64,000 bases of DNA from Paradesertivirga mongoliensis (GTDB taxonomy: Bacteria; Bacteroidota; Bacteroidia; Sphingobacteriales; Sphingobacteriaceae), in NCBI RefSeq assembly GCF_024436395.1, contig NZ_JAFMZO010000004.1, positions 248,001 to 312,000 of the forward strand, given 5' to 3'. The translations under genes and the position numbers were made by a program. Shown piece after piece: positions 24,967-34,495 of the stretch (the stretch's first letter is position 1; each line of letters opens with the position of its first letter). The notes beneath the pieces are model-generated. The model saw nothing but the letters and a program-made list of their open reading frames with translations, ran no database searches and had not been told where the DNA came from.

Positions 24967-26217
24967 ATGATCAAAAAAAAACTACTCATGGTTTGCCTGC
25001 TCATAGCAGCCATCGTTTTTAGCAGCTTTAAAAAAGATAAAACCTATAAAATAACCGACTTTGGAGCTAAAGGAGACGGACAAACCTTGAACACGGCATC
25101 GATCCAGGAAGCTATTGATAAATGCAGCGCAGAAGGAGGCGGAACACTTATTATACCTGAGGGTGTTTTCCTGAGCGGTTCGATATTTCTCAAACAGGGG
25201 GTAAGTATGCTGTTGGAAGAAGGTGCTGTATTGAAAGGATCCTTAAATCAGGAAGATTATCCCCAGATAAATACGCGCTGGGAAGGCGAGGAAAAGAAAT
25301 GGACGGCCTGCCTCGTAAATGCGATTGATTTAAGCAACTTCAAAATCAGCGGCAAAGGAACCATAGATGGTTCGGGTGATGCCTGGACGGCGAGAGGAAG
25401 AAGCGCTCAGCAAAGCCCAGGCCCTCGATATGGAAGACCCAGACTGATAGGACTCCAGAACTGCAAAAACGCGGTAGTAGAGCATATCAAATTGAATAAT
25501 CAGGCGAGTTGGGGACTGTTTGTTCTCTACAGCAGGAATGTAAAGATAAAAGGCCTGACGATCAGGGCAGCGCATAACATACCCAGTTCGGATGGTATAG
25601 ATATCGACTCTAGTAAAGACATCCTTATCACCGGCTGCGACATCGATGTAAACGACGATTGTATTTCCATCAAGTCGGGAAAAGATGAGGATGGACTAAG
25701 AGTGAATCGCCCATGCGAAGACGTGCTGATCGAAAAATGTAGATTTGGGTACGGGCACGGCGGCGTAGCTATGGGAAGCGAAACTTCGGGAGGAATCAGA
25801 AACATCACGGTAAGAAATTGTGTATTCGAAGCAGGCAATTGGGCACCCATACGATTCAAATCACAACCCAGCAGAGGTGGTGTGGTCGAAAATATAACTT
25901 ATAAAAATCTTATCATTAGAGACACAAGACAAGCCTTTGAGTTTAACATGGCATGGCGGATGGTGAATCCTAAACCGCCGGCTAAAGTGTTGCCAATCGT
26001 AAGAAATGTACGTATTATCAATGTGAGGGGAACAGCCCGCACAGTTGGAACAATGAAAGGCCTGGAGCAAAGTCCGATCGACGGAGTGAAATTCAAGAAT
26101 TGTGAAATTACAGCTCAAAGGGGATTTTCAATGGAGCACGCCACAAACGTAGATTTGAGTGGTTTAAAGATACTGGGAGTGACAGGGGAGGCGATTATGA
26201 AGACCAATGTGCGATAG
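24967..26217 (+). CDS. GH28 polygalacturonase-type glycoside hydrolase
   Basis: 416 residues, right-handed beta-helix. N-terminal signal peptide or lipid-free anchor to about residue 20, then the GDG start of GH28 (DFGAKGDGQ). Catalytic residues: D209 in SSDGIDID, D230 and D231 in NDDCISIKSG, H264 in GHGG, and the conserved IRFK further on. The family cleaves alpha-1,4-galacturonan or rhamnogalacturonan. It is the last gene of the plus-strand sugar run and is followed by a strong hairpin terminator. Confidence 0.93.
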   Translation: MIKKKLLMVCLLIAAIVFSSFKKDKTYKITDFGAKGDGQTLNTASIQEAIDKCSAEGGGTLIIPEGVFLSGSIFLKQGVSMLLEEGAVLKGSLNQEDYPQINTRWEGEEKKWTACLVNAIDLSNFKISGKGTIDGSGDAWTARGRSAQQSPGPRYGRPRLIGLQNCKNAVVEHIKLNNQASWGLFVLYSRNVKIKGLTIRAAHNIPSSDGIDIDSSKDILITGCDIDVNDDCISIKSGKDEDGLRVNRPCEDVLIEKCRFGYGHGGVAMGSETSGGIRNITVRNCVFEAGNWAPIRFKSQPSRGGVVENITYKNLIIRDTRQAFEFNMAWRMVNPKPPAKVLPIVRNVRIINVRGTARTVGTMKGLEQSPIDGVKFKNCEITAQRGFSMEHATNVDLSGLKILGVTGEAIMKTNVR

Positions 26218-26229
26218 TAGTCATTAAAC

Positions 26230-26270
26230 AACAAAAAGCCTCGGGATCAATCGACCTGAGGCTTTTTGTT
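26230..26270. terminator. Bidirectional terminator between GH28 and GH35
   Basis: Stem of 13 perfect pairs (26230-26242 with 26258-26270, AACAAAAAGCCTC/GAGGCTTTTTGTT) extended by three further pairs including one G-U; loop of nine bases. It serves the convergent GH28 and GH35 genes. Confidence 0.9.
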
Positions 26271-26279
26271 AAAGAAGAA

Positions 26280-27938
26280 TTATTCGAACCGGTACAATTT
26301 CAACTTTGAAATAGAAGGCTCATCGAGCAGTCTGATTCCGGTGCCTGTTTTGTTGACGGCAGCCTGTTCAGCCAACTTGTAACTAATCATAATGTTGTCG
26401 CCGTTAAGCAGCCGGCCTGGTTTCCAAACTCCATTTTCAACTATGCCTTCGCGAACCCATGACAAGCCAGCCATTTTCGGGCCAGCAGACAGAGGAACGA
26501 AAGTAACATCTATATTGGAGCCGGCTACAGTGAATTCATCAGGAGCCGTATTAATTACCAGGCCATAACCCTGTGATGCCTGTGTAACTCCGCTCCAGTT
26601 CTTCCGTAGCGTTACATTAATCTTGTAGCCCGCAAGTTCGGCGGTTTGTACCGAGTCGGCTTTTAATGTGAATGCAGTAATTTTACCCTCTGATTGGGCT
26701 TTAGTAATTTCTGGTGTTAGCTGTGACAGGATATTATAAGCCTTGGCGATAGGTGTCTCTGCCGGCTTCTCAGCTTTGTTATCAATGCCAAAAGGAGAGT
26801 AGCCAATGGCATCGTGCCTGCCTATTACATAGAATGCATTAGCAGCGCCATCCAGACCTGCAAACGACTCCGGGATGAATAGTGGGTTCCAGGAATGTTT
26901 ATACATTGCTGTTATTCCTTTGGTATCCTGAAGGTAAATATCGGGAGATAGTATATCCACAGTTGGCGCTGCTGCACGCCAGATATCATGTACATGAGAT
27001 TGCGGCCCGCCAGATGGGTAATCTCCGGGACGTTTATCTTCAGGCTGTACAATCCAGGCATTTACAAACATGGGCAGATTATATTCGGCCTTGCCGGCAG
27101 CAGTTACCGTATTGATGTATTTTGCATAATTCCAGGCCATAAAGGCTTCATCTGCCGAAGCGCTTTTACCGAAAACCTGGCTCCATGTGCCACCGGTTTT
27201 AGATCCGTTTTGTTCCCAAAGACTTTTTAGTTGTGGTTGTAGTTCGTTTTTGTGTGCGATTAAGCTTTGCATTAATTCGGAGGGAACCGCTTTCGCGAAC
27301 TCCACATTTGCAAAATCCGAGTAATCGCGTGCAGCGCCGATAACACCGACCTCATTTTCTACCTGCACCATAATCACTGTTTGTTTTGAAGCGTCGGCTT
27401 TTTTAACATGTTTCATTAGTGCGGCAAATGCTTTAGCATCTGCGTTCATGGCTTCGGTGCTTAAGGCTGATATGGTTTCTGTTGATCGCCCGTTTTCGAG
27501 CTTGATCCGGGGAAATCTTCGAGTGTCTTTCTTAACCCATTCTGGCGCGTAATGAGAAAGCCCATTTTTCCAGCTTCCGAACCAAAGCAAAACTATTTTC
27601 AAGTTATTGTCGCGGCCGCCTTTTAATATTCCGTCTACTAAACTAAAGTCAAACTTCCCTTCCTGGGGCTCGACTAACTCCCATGATACCGCAACTAGTG
27701 CAGTGTTCAGGTGCTGTTGTTTTAATGGCTTCCATAGCGTATTTAGATAATCAAGATTAGAGGAGCTGGAGTTGTGAAGTTCTCCTGCCAGTAGTAAGAA
27801 GGGTTTTCCATCAACAATGAGCTGGGTTGCCTGGCCTCGTTTTTCTAATCGGGGCGCTGATGATTGCGCGAAACTAAGCGATAGGAAGGACGATAAGATG
27901 ATCGATAGAATGGTGCTGGTTTTAACTAGTTTTAGCAT
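26280..27938 (-). CDS. GH35 beta-galactosidase-like enzyme with DUF5597-type C-terminus
   Basis: 552 residues with a Sec signal peptide (cleaved after SFAQ, ~residue 25). TIM barrel ~35-380: acid/base Glu196 in MVQVENEVG and nucleophile Glu357 in LFIPESF. The C-terminal ~150 residues are a beta domain of the DUF5597 kind seen in Bacteroidota GH35 proteins. It should cut terminal beta-galactose from galactan or arabinogalactan side chains. It lies 62 bases downstream of the PKD protein on the same strand, so both form a small operon convergent with the main locus. Confidence 0.9.
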   Translation of the reverse strand: MLKLVKTSTILSIILSSFLSLSFAQSSAPRLEKRGQATQLIVDGKPFLLLAGELHNSSSSNLDYLNTLWKPLKQQHLNTALVAVSWELVEPQEGKFDFSLVDGILKGGRDNNLKIVLLWFGSWKNGLSHYAPEWVKKDTRRFPRIKLENGRSTETISALSTEAMNADAKAFAALMKHVKKADASKQTVIMVQVENEVGVIGAARDYSDFANVEFAKAVPSELMQSLIAHKNELQPQLKSLWEQNGSKTGGTWSQVFGKSASADEAFMAWNYAKYINTVTAAGKAEYNLPMFVNAWIVQPEDKRPGDYPSGGPQSHVHDIWRAAAPTVDILSPDIYLQDTKGITAMYKHSWNPLFIPESFAGLDGAANAFYVIGRHDAIGYSPFGIDNKAEKPAETPIAKAYNILSQLTPEITKAQSEGKITAFTLKADSVQTAELAGYKINVTLRKNWSGVTQASQGYGLVINTAPDEFTVAGSNIDVTFVPLSAGPKMAGLSWVREGIVENGVWKPGRLLNGDNIMISYKLAEQAAVNKTGTGIRLLDEPSISKLKLYRFE

Positions 27939-28000
27939 GATTTTTTGTATGGTTTTGAGTATTATTTTTTAATATCAGGCAGTTTCGGGTAGCGGGTGGT

Positions 28001-29077
28001 TTACTTTACCGCCACGTCCCACTGGTTGGCCCATCGGGCTTTTCCATCCGGGCCTTCAATATTAAGCACCACCAGATACTTCCCCGGGTTCTTGTATCGA
28101 TGAACAGGATTTTGTTCGTTGGAGAATGTTCCATCGCCGAAGTCCCAATGCCATTTGTTGATTTTTCCGCGGCTTTGATCTTTGAAGGTTACTTCTCTTT
28201 TGGCCATGTCGGTTACAATGAATGACCATTTAGCTTCGAATGGCTTCCGATACTTCTCTTCCAGGGGTTGGAGCGTAAAAATTGTTCCTAGGCTGGAGTT
28301 GCCATACATTTTGTGGTGTTTGGATAAATTCCAGAAGCCCTTGACGGTTTCATCATTCACATCATCATAATCTATAATTGCCCAGGTCAAACCAATTTTC
28401 TTGTTGTCGAAGAGCACCGATTCAACCGCCCTGAGCGGTCCTTCAGCACCGGCATAGTCAAATGGGGTGATCCAAAATTCAGCAGTAAGCTTTCCGGATT
28501 CACCTGGTTTAAAATTGTACGAATATGCTATATTCGAATACGGGAGGTTTTTAATCCATGGCTGGCTTCCCCAGGCTAGAGCCCAGTCTTTTCCAACCGC
28601 GGGAGTAAATATGTGATAGTTCTGAGCGTGAACGCCGTGATAGGCGAAATAAGTTTCCCATCGATCAAGCTTTTGATTGGGATGTTGCTCATCGATAAGC
28701 GGACCGCCGGAAAGATCACCGTCTACCACAATCTCAAAAATGTCGTTGTGTAAGCCCGGGTGAGTAAAGTCCCAATAATTATCGTACGCTTCGTAGAGGA
28801 AGTAAAGTCTGTTTAGCCCCTTCACCCAGGCAACTTTTACCTTAACGTCGAGGTTTTTAGGATCTACCTTGGGATATTTGCCCGAATCATCCCACAGTTG
28901 ATCTGTTCCCACGATCAGTTCTTTAGGAAAAGAATCCCAGTCGTCTGTTTTTCCATCTATTTTTGGGATCATATTTGCGGGAAACTGATACACTTTGTAT
29001 CCTTTGTCTTCTTGCGCGGAAAGATTGTAAGTAATGAAGCAAGTTAAGCAGGCTGCTGTAAAAAGTTTAAATTTCAT
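28001..29077 (-). CDS. Secreted sugar-binding (CBM9-like) protein with C-terminal PKD domain
   Basis: 358 residues from the ATG at 29077..29075, chosen because a clean signal peptide (MKFKLFTAACLTCFITYNLSAQ) begins there; an in-frame ATG at 29224 would add 49 residues without export signal. Residues ~30-250 resemble the CBM9/DOMON-like family 9 sugar-binding domain (PKIDGKTDDWDSF start, LYFLYEAYDNYWDF). Residues ~275-355 are a PKD domain (WHWDFGDGTFSNEQNPVHRYKNPGKYLVVL). It has no catalytic motif and probably binds polysaccharide for the partner GH35 enzyme. Confidence 0.85.
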   Translation of the reverse strand: MKFKLFTAACLTCFITYNLSAQEDKGYKVYQFPANMIPKIDGKTDDWDSFPKELIVGTDQLWDDSGKYPKVDPKNLDVKVKVAWVKGLNRLYFLYEAYDNYWDFTHPGLHNDIFEIVVDGDLSGGPLIDEQHPNQKLDRWETYFAYHGVHAQNYHIFTPAVGKDWALAWGSQPWIKNLPYSNIAYSYNFKPGESGKLTAEFWITPFDYAGAEGPLRAVESVLFDNKKIGLTWAIIDYDDVNDETVKGFWNLSKHHKMYGNSSLGTIFTLQPLEEKYRKPFEAKWSFIVTDMAKREVTFKDQSRGKINKWHWDFGDGTFSNEQNPVHRYKNPGKYLVVLNIEGPDGKARWANQWDVAVK

Positions 29078-29369
29078 TGGTTTATCGGCTTTGGGAGGCA
29101 ATTTAGATAATTGAATGATTTCTACTGTCCTGTGCCGGGGGGCGAAATGCGTCAATACTTTTAGAGAACTATAACGGCGACGGACCTGGGATGCTAAATC
29201 CGTCTTTGTCCATACTAAGTACAATCGGGGGCTTCAAGCGCTTTCCGCAGAATGGCTTAACTAAAGCTGTGGGATAAGGAATCATCCTGGGTTCCAGGTG
29301 ACGCTTCACTTTCTCAATGACTGGTTTAAATAAGGTGCCATTTAACAGCCTTGGTGGGGGATGACTTTA
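29078..29369. other. Gap between kinase hybrid and PKD gene
   Basis: No start-codon gene. On the minus strand an open frame of about 65 codons (29169-29369) directly follows the stop of the CheB-CheR hybrid in the same frame. It begins after TAATAA and lacks an ATG near its beginning, so it could be a former extension, or chance. No terminator hairpin is evident for the hybrid gene. Confidence 0.3.
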
Positions 29370-32300
29370 TTAGTTCGTGGCTGACGGGAGTACATTCAGA
29401 ACCTTATGTTGTAATCCATGCTCCGAATTAATTTTAAACTGAATAATAAACTTCGTTCCCTTACCCGGTTCACTTTCAACCGTTATAGAACCATTTCCGG
29501 CGTCGATAAGCTTTTTAGCGAGAGATAAACCGATACCTTGTCCTTCAACATCATGATGAAGGCGTCCATACATATCAAAGATCCTGGGTAAATCTACTTT
29601 GTTTATGCCAATTCCGTTGTCTTCTACAGTCAGCGTTATAGAATCTTGTTTAAGTCTAGTGCTCACTTTAATCGCTGGTGGCTGATCATTAGTAAATTTA
29701 ATAGCATTCGAAATCAGGTTATATATTATACTTCTAAGGTTCTTTTTGGAGAAATTGATACGCTTCGCCTTCAAATCCCGGGTAATGACAGCCCCGGATG
29801 AGATGATTTTATCCTCAAGACTCCATTCTATATTATCCAGTAGTTCATTAAGATCAATCATCTCAGTTTCAATTCTTCCATGTTCAATTTTTCCAATAAC
29901 TGAAAGATCCTTTATCAGAGCCCTGAATTTTTTTACCGAAGAGTTAATTATAAACAGGAATTTAGCGAGTTTAGGATCACTAACCTTTATTTTATTCATC
30001 ACTGCTATGCTCCCTTCGATATTAGCAAGCGGTGCAAGTAAATCATGCGATGCGGTGTTTACAAAATTGTCAAGATCGGTATTGATGCGCAATAAACTTG
30101 TGTTTTTCTGATCGAGCTCAAGCTGAACCCTTTTCAATTGCGTAATATCATTGAAGGTAATAATTGCGCCGTTACTTTTATTATCAGACTGAATATACGG
30201 CATCGTCATTATCTGATACCACTTGCCATCATTAGCTTCAATCTCTTTTGTAATAACTGTTTGGTCTGTAATAACTTTTTTAATATCCTCTATGAAGGTT
30301 TCGAATTTTATATTGGTTGAAATATTACTTAAGGGCCTTCCTACATCGGTTGGTAACAGGTTGATTTGCTTAACAGTTCCGGGTGAAAACTTCATCAAAA
30401 GCAAGTCGTTGTTTACAAACAATTGTCCGTTTACATTGCTTCTAAAGTAATTATTGAGATCATCGTTAAGTTCAAGCAACTCTTTGTTCTTTAACTGGTA
30501 GTCTGTATTTATGGTATGTAGTTCCTCATTTACCGACTGCATTTCTTCATTGGAACTCTGCATCTCTTCATTCGCGGAGAGGAGCTCTTCATTAAAAGAT
30601 TGCATGTTTTCGTGGGATGCATCCAACTGCAGGTTTACTGATTGAAGGTTGTTTTTAAGTTCATTTACCTCCTGTTCGAGGTTGAGAACATACTGATCGA
30701 GATAGATCTTTTCATCAAAAATACTTTCTTCATTTCCCGAGCCTGTGATTCTGTCGTCCTCTGAAAGTGTAACGGAGAACAATCTCGGTCCATCCTTTGT
30801 CAAATGTAATGGACATACAGATAGATTTACTTTGATTGTCTTTTCCCCATACTGTGTTTTTATTCCCCTCACCCAGGCCTTTTTATTTGTCTTAATCACC
30901 TTTGCACTTATTGTGTTGAATGCAATGAGCAGTGGTCTGGGCAGCAATTCGGTGAGATTTGAAGTGAGGATCTTCTGCAGCATGTACCTGGAGGTATCAC
31001 CGTAAGTTTTCACTACCTGATGGTTTTCATCAACGCAAACTACCAGGCAGTCAAATTCGCTTGTTAGATCAGCATTTACTAAACTGTCTAATGTTTGTTT
31101 AGCGGTGTGTTGGTCTTCCTTTAAACTGAAACTGGAGTTGTTTTTTTTATCAACTAACAGGGGAAGAGAGAATGCATCGAAGCGCACGATCTTTTTGCTT
31201 TCAATATTTTTGTAAATCTTCCACTTCTTGTCGATTGTTTCCAGACTTTCATTAATACTAAGTGGGTTTTCACTTGCACCGAGAAATAAATACCCATTTT
31301 TTTTAAGCCCGAATAAGAGAAGTGTATGTATTTTTTGTTGTAGGATCGGGGTCATGTAAATGAGCAGGTTACGACAGCTTATGAGTTGCATATTGCAATA
31401 AGGCGGATTCTTAACAAGGTCGTGCCGAGCAAAAATTACCATTTTGCGTATTTTAGGTTTTACCTTATAGTCCTTTCCTTCTCTGATAAAGTATTTCTTG
31501 AGGCGCTCGGAGCTTACATGCTTTTCGATATCTTTATTATAAATACCCCTTCCTGCAAACGCCAGCGCCGCATGGTCGATGTCTGTAGCAAATATCTTTA
31601 CAACAGGTTCTTCTTTGTTCTCGTCCAGTTGTTCGTGAATCAGAATAGCCATTGAATAAGCTTCTTCACCGGTGGCACAACCTGCTATCCATACTTTAAG
31701 CTCATCTTCTGGTTCAAGTTTTGATAAAATATCGGGTACCACCTCCTTCTCGATAATGTCGAATGCTTCCTTATCACGAAAAAATGCTGTCACACTGATA
31801 AGATATTCTTTAGAAAGAGCCTCGACTTCTTCCGGGGTAATTTTCAGGAAACCAAGATAGGTCTTCAACGATGTAAAACCGCTGTTCAAGGCTCTTCTCT
31901 TGGTTCTTCTCAAAATAGTATTTAGCTTATAATCCGAAAAATCGTGTGGCGACTGTGTTTTTATTATTTCAAGAACTGCTTTGATGTGCTTTGCATCGTC
32001 TTTGTTATCAGCTAATATACCATGGTCTTGTTTTACATAATCCTCAATGGTTTGAGGCATAAATTCCGGCTCTAAAACAAAATCAACCAATCCCGTCGAA
32101 ATAGCGCTTGAGGGCATGCTTCCAAATTCAGAAGTTTCGGGGTTGCGGGCAATCACCATCCCGCCGGCGCCTTTAATTGCTTTAATGCCTTCTGTACCAT
32201 CAGAACCCAACCCCGATAAAACTATACCAATTGCTTTTTCACCGCAGTTAACAGCCAGAGAATTAAAAAAAGTGTTGATCGTCAAATACGGTCCGCGGCT

Positions 32301-32648
32301 GTCTGATTTTTCGGTTAAATGAAGTTTATTATCCACAATGGTCATAAACTTATCGTTAGGAATTAAATAGACCTGGTTGGATCTAACCTGCAGTCCATCC
32401 AGAGCTTCACTAACCTCGAGTTTGCTATGGCGGGCAAGTAGTTCGACCATACGGCTCTTAAAATCCGCAGATAGGTGCTGAACTATTACATACGCCACGC
32501 CGTCCGTTGGAGTATGATCAAAAAAAGCGTTTATTTCCTCCATGCCGCCCGCTGAGGCACCAATGGCAATAATATGGTGGGGGTCTTTCAAAAGCATAGA
32601 TAGGAAGTGTTTGATTTCATGATGGATGGGTACCCCATAAATATACAC
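29370..32648 (-). CDS. CheB-CheR-PAS-histidine kinase hybrid
   Basis: 1092 residues. CheB methylesterase domain ~20-205 (Ser32 in GASAGG, His58 in VQHLS, Asp150 in LSGLGSDGTEG), CheR methyltransferase ~225-490 (WIAGCATGEEAYSMAI at 320-335), a PAS-like part, a long coiled coil ~650-730 rich in NEEMQS repeats, a PAS domain ~735-840, then HisKA with His868 (ASHDLLAPL) and an HATPase domain (NLISNAIKFT, DNGIGI, GQGIGLSLAKK). All catalytic residues are present. No chemoreceptor or cheA is nearby. Such hybrids are sensor kinases of unclear methyl-based regulation. Starts at 32648, although an internal ATG at residue 18 is possible. Confidence 0.9.
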   Translation of the reverse strand: MYIYGVPIHHEIKHFLSMLLKDPHHIIAIGASAGGMEEINAFFDHTPTDGVAYVIVQHLSADFKSRMVELLARHSKLEVSEALDGLQVRSNQVYLIPNDKFMTIVDNKLHLTEKSDSRGPYLTINTFFNSLAVNCGEKAIGIVLSGLGSDGTEGIKAIKGAGGMVIARNPETSEFGSMPSSAISTGLVDFVLEPEFMPQTIEDYVKQDHGILADNKDDAKHIKAVLEIIKTQSPHDFSDYKLNTILRRTKRRALNSGFTSLKTYLGFLKITPEEVEALSKEYLISVTAFFRDKEAFDIIEKEVVPDILSKLEPEDELKVWIAGCATGEEAYSMAILIHEQLDENKEEPVVKIFATDIDHAALAFAGRGIYNKDIEKHVSSERLKKYFIREGKDYKVKPKIRKMVIFARHDLVKNPPYCNMQLISCRNLLIYMTPILQQKIHTLLLFGLKKNGYLFLGASENPLSINESLETIDKKWKIYKNIESKKIVRFDAFSLPLLVDKKNNSSFSLKEDQHTAKQTLDSLVNADLTSEFDCLVVCVDENHQVVKTYGDTSRYMLQKILTSNLTELLPRPLLIAFNTISAKVIKTNKKAWVRGIKTQYGEKTIKVNLSVCPLHLTKDGPRLFSVTLSEDDRITGSGNEESIFDEKIYLDQYVLNLEQEVNELKNNLQSVNLQLDASHENMQSFNEELLSANEEMQSSNEEMQSVNEELHTINTDYQLKNKELLELNDDLNNYFRSNVNGQLFVNNDLLLMKFSPGTVKQINLLPTDVGRPLSNISTNIKFETFIEDIKKVITDQTVITKEIEANDGKWYQIMTMPYIQSDNKSNGAIITFNDITQLKRVQLELDQKNTSLLRINTDLDNFVNTASHDLLAPLANIEGSIAVMNKIKVSDPKLAKFLFIINSSVKKFRALIKDLSVIGKIEHGRIETEMIDLNELLDNIEWSLEDKIISSGAVITRDLKAKRINFSKKNLRSIIYNLISNAIKFTNDQPPAIKVSTRLKQDSITLTVEDNGIGINKVDLPRIFDMYGRLHHDVEGQGIGLSLAKKLIDAGNGSITVESEPGKGTKFIIQFKINSEHGLQHKVLNVLPSATN

Positions 32649-32884
32649 ATTTATAACTGGGTAGCTCTATTTGTGTAATTAAAGTGATAACCGGAGGAAA
32701 AGACAGGCGTCCGAACTTGGCAGGAAGCGCAGCGCTGAGAGGTAAGGATAGAGGCTTCTATCTGATTTTTTAGGGTAATTAGCCATTTTTCGACTGTCAG
32801 AAGCGATTCTAAATTCCGCCCCCTGAGCTCGTAAATATAGACTCGTAACGTCTTTAATAAGATTGGTGATTGGATTTAAGCTAT
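32649..32884. other. Gap between the two CheB genes
   Basis: 236 bases without a recognisable gene, hairpin or repeat. The promoter of the hybrid kinase on the minus strand should lie here, but no good TAnnTTTG box is seen. Confidence 0.3.
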
Positions 32885-33931
32885 TTACCCCGGCAAGTCT
32901 TTGGAAGTTCCTTTATCATTTGACTTTAATATTGCTTTAATACGATCGATATGAACCCCTGATAATTCAGCTCTCTCCAGTGCTGATTTTGCAGTGGCAC
33001 CGCCATGCTCCCGGGCCATAGTAGTTAGTAGATTCTTTCTTTCTTCAAACATCCTTAAGGCAGTCCACATGGTTTCTTCGATTTTCATTGTTTGCTCAGC
33101 AAGTAAAGATGATTCTGTATAAGCGTGGCCGGTATGGCAGCGATAACGGATGGGCCAACTATCGCTAACTTTCCATAATACGCCTCCGCAACCCGGGCAA
33201 TTAAACGGAACCTGATCGCCCAAAGCGTTTACGGACGGCAGATCACTTAATACCCGCTGAGCAATTTTAGCTTCTATTTGAATGTCCTTTGGAATTGATT
33301 TTAATTTTCCCAATTTCCGTGACATAAGCTGATAGAGTAAGCCTCCCATTTCCGAAATAGGTAAACAGTGGTCTACTTCAACATGGGCTAATGCGTTTTT
33401 TGGCATATCAGGGTATTCTGCATCTTCCGGGTCCTGAACAATGCAGATTCCTCCACATCTTTTTATTACTTCGAGGCCTGCAACTCCATCGTCTAAATAC
33501 CCGGTTAATATAATACCCACAACCTTATTTCTAAAAGCTACAGCAGCAGATCGGAATAATGGGTCTATTCCTGGACGGGATCTGTTTTCAGCAGCTCCCT
33601 TGGTCACCAGCATTGTTTGATCCCTATCTATCATCAGGTGATGGTCTGAAGGTGCCAGATATAAATGGCCGGGTTTAATAATTCCACCACTTATAGCATG
33701 TTCACATTTCAGTTTGCCCAGGCTATTCAGCGCATCTAACAATACATTTCCATTGGCATCAGGTGAAATGTGCTGAACCACCAACATAGGAGCCGGAAAA
33801 TCTTCCTGCAACTGGTTAATTAATTTTTTTAGTGCGAGCAGTCCTCCGGCAGAAGTTCCAATTACAATAACTTGGGGTATAGAATGTGTTTTATTTACTC
33901 GTTTGCGGCTATCCATAGAGTGATTTGTCAA
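32885..33931 (-). CDS. CheB-type methylesterase with C-terminal zinc ribbon, no receiver
   Basis: 348 residues. The CheB domain occupies ~18-205 with Ser27 (GTSAGG), His54 (VVQHIS) and Asp148 (LTGYLDDG). There is no N-terminal receiver. Residues 245-270 form a zinc-ribbon-like unit (CPGCGG at C245/C248, then RYRCHTGHAY), followed by helices. CheB enzymes remove methyl groups from or deamidate receptor glutamates; receivers usually control them, so this form may be constitutive or regulated by the ribbon. It lies 236 bases upstream of the hybrid and in the same direction, so they may cooperate. Confidence 0.88.
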   Translation of the reverse strand: MTNHSMDSRKRVNKTHSIPQVIVIGTSAGGLLALKKLINQLQEDFPAPMLVVQHISPDANGNVLLDALNSLGKLKCEHAISGGIIKPGHLYLAPSDHHLMIDRDQTMLVTKGAAENRSRPGIDPLFRSAAVAFRNKVVGIILTGYLDDGVAGLEVIKRCGGICIVQDPEDAEYPDMPKNALAHVEVDHCLPISEMGGLLYQLMSRKLGKLKSIPKDIQIEAKIAQRVLSDLPSVNALGDQVPFNCPGCGGVLWKVSDSWPIRYRCHTGHAYTESSLLAEQTMKIEETMWTALRMFEERKNLLTTMAREHGGATAKSALERAELSGVHIDRIKAILKSNDKGTSKDLPG

Positions 33932-34011
33932 TAGGTGAGACGTATTTAGCCTAATCTAACAAAAATCTTTTAATAGTGCTTTTTTGCCTTGTTGTTAGGT
34001 TGAGCAAAAAA

Positions 34012-34071
34012 TCTAGTTTATAGTGACAAGTGAAAGCCTCTTGTCTCACTTTTTTATATAACCCGAAGCTT
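34012..34071 (-). pseudogene. Second decayed higA C-terminal fragment
   Basis: The minus strand reads KVRQEAFTCHYKL, a diverged copy of the KVRQEAFNRPYKL tail of the higA fragment at 34180-34276. The two DNA segments align over about 60 bases with roughly three of four bases equal and a shared AAGCTT before them. This points to an old duplication of the antitoxin gene. The intervening ~110 bases carry no recognisable coding. Confidence 0.6.
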
Positions 34072-34179
34072 CGCAATGGTCTGGAATACATAAGAAGACA
34101 TAAAAGGAGGGAAGATAACCAGTCCGTTTACCAGCAGGTGACTATTTCTCATCGCAGATGAGGGAAGCTCTAACCCTGT

Positions 34180-34483
34180 CTACACCAGTTTATAAGGACG
34201 GTTAAAAGCCTCCTGTCTCACTTTGAAGTACTCAGCAAGCTTCCTGATTACTTCTTTAGACAAGCCTTTTTTATAGTTAGGAGCGAAGCATCGTTATAGG
34301 ATCAGTCTCCTGGAAGGTATTGTTATCCTCATCATACTTCTCAATTAAAAGCGTAAGCAAGTCAATTTCATCCTGCACTTGGTCAGTATGGTTCTCGCTT
34401 AATAACCTTTCCAGTTGATCACAGTATTCGTTATACTGGTCTTTGTTCTTTATTACGGTATATTTAATTGCTGTAGTTACCAT
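34180..34483 (-). pseudogene. higA-type antitoxin, broken by internal deletion
   Basis: From ATG 34483 the frame reads the HigA N-terminus (IKYTVIKNKDQYNEYCDQLERL, then DEIDLLTLLIEKYDEDN) but stops after DPITMLRS at 34277. In another frame the sequence resumes at once with NYKKGLSKEVIRKLAEYFKVRQEAFNRPYKLV, ending with TAG at 34182..34180. The ~25 missing residues are the first part of the helix-turn-helix (from LMEENNLKAKDLVEILNVSK in intact relatives, recalled from the family). The protein therefore cannot bind DNA normally. Higher confidence on the identity than on the exact breakpoints. Confidence 0.75.
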
Positions 34484-34495
34484 GGTCAATAGATA

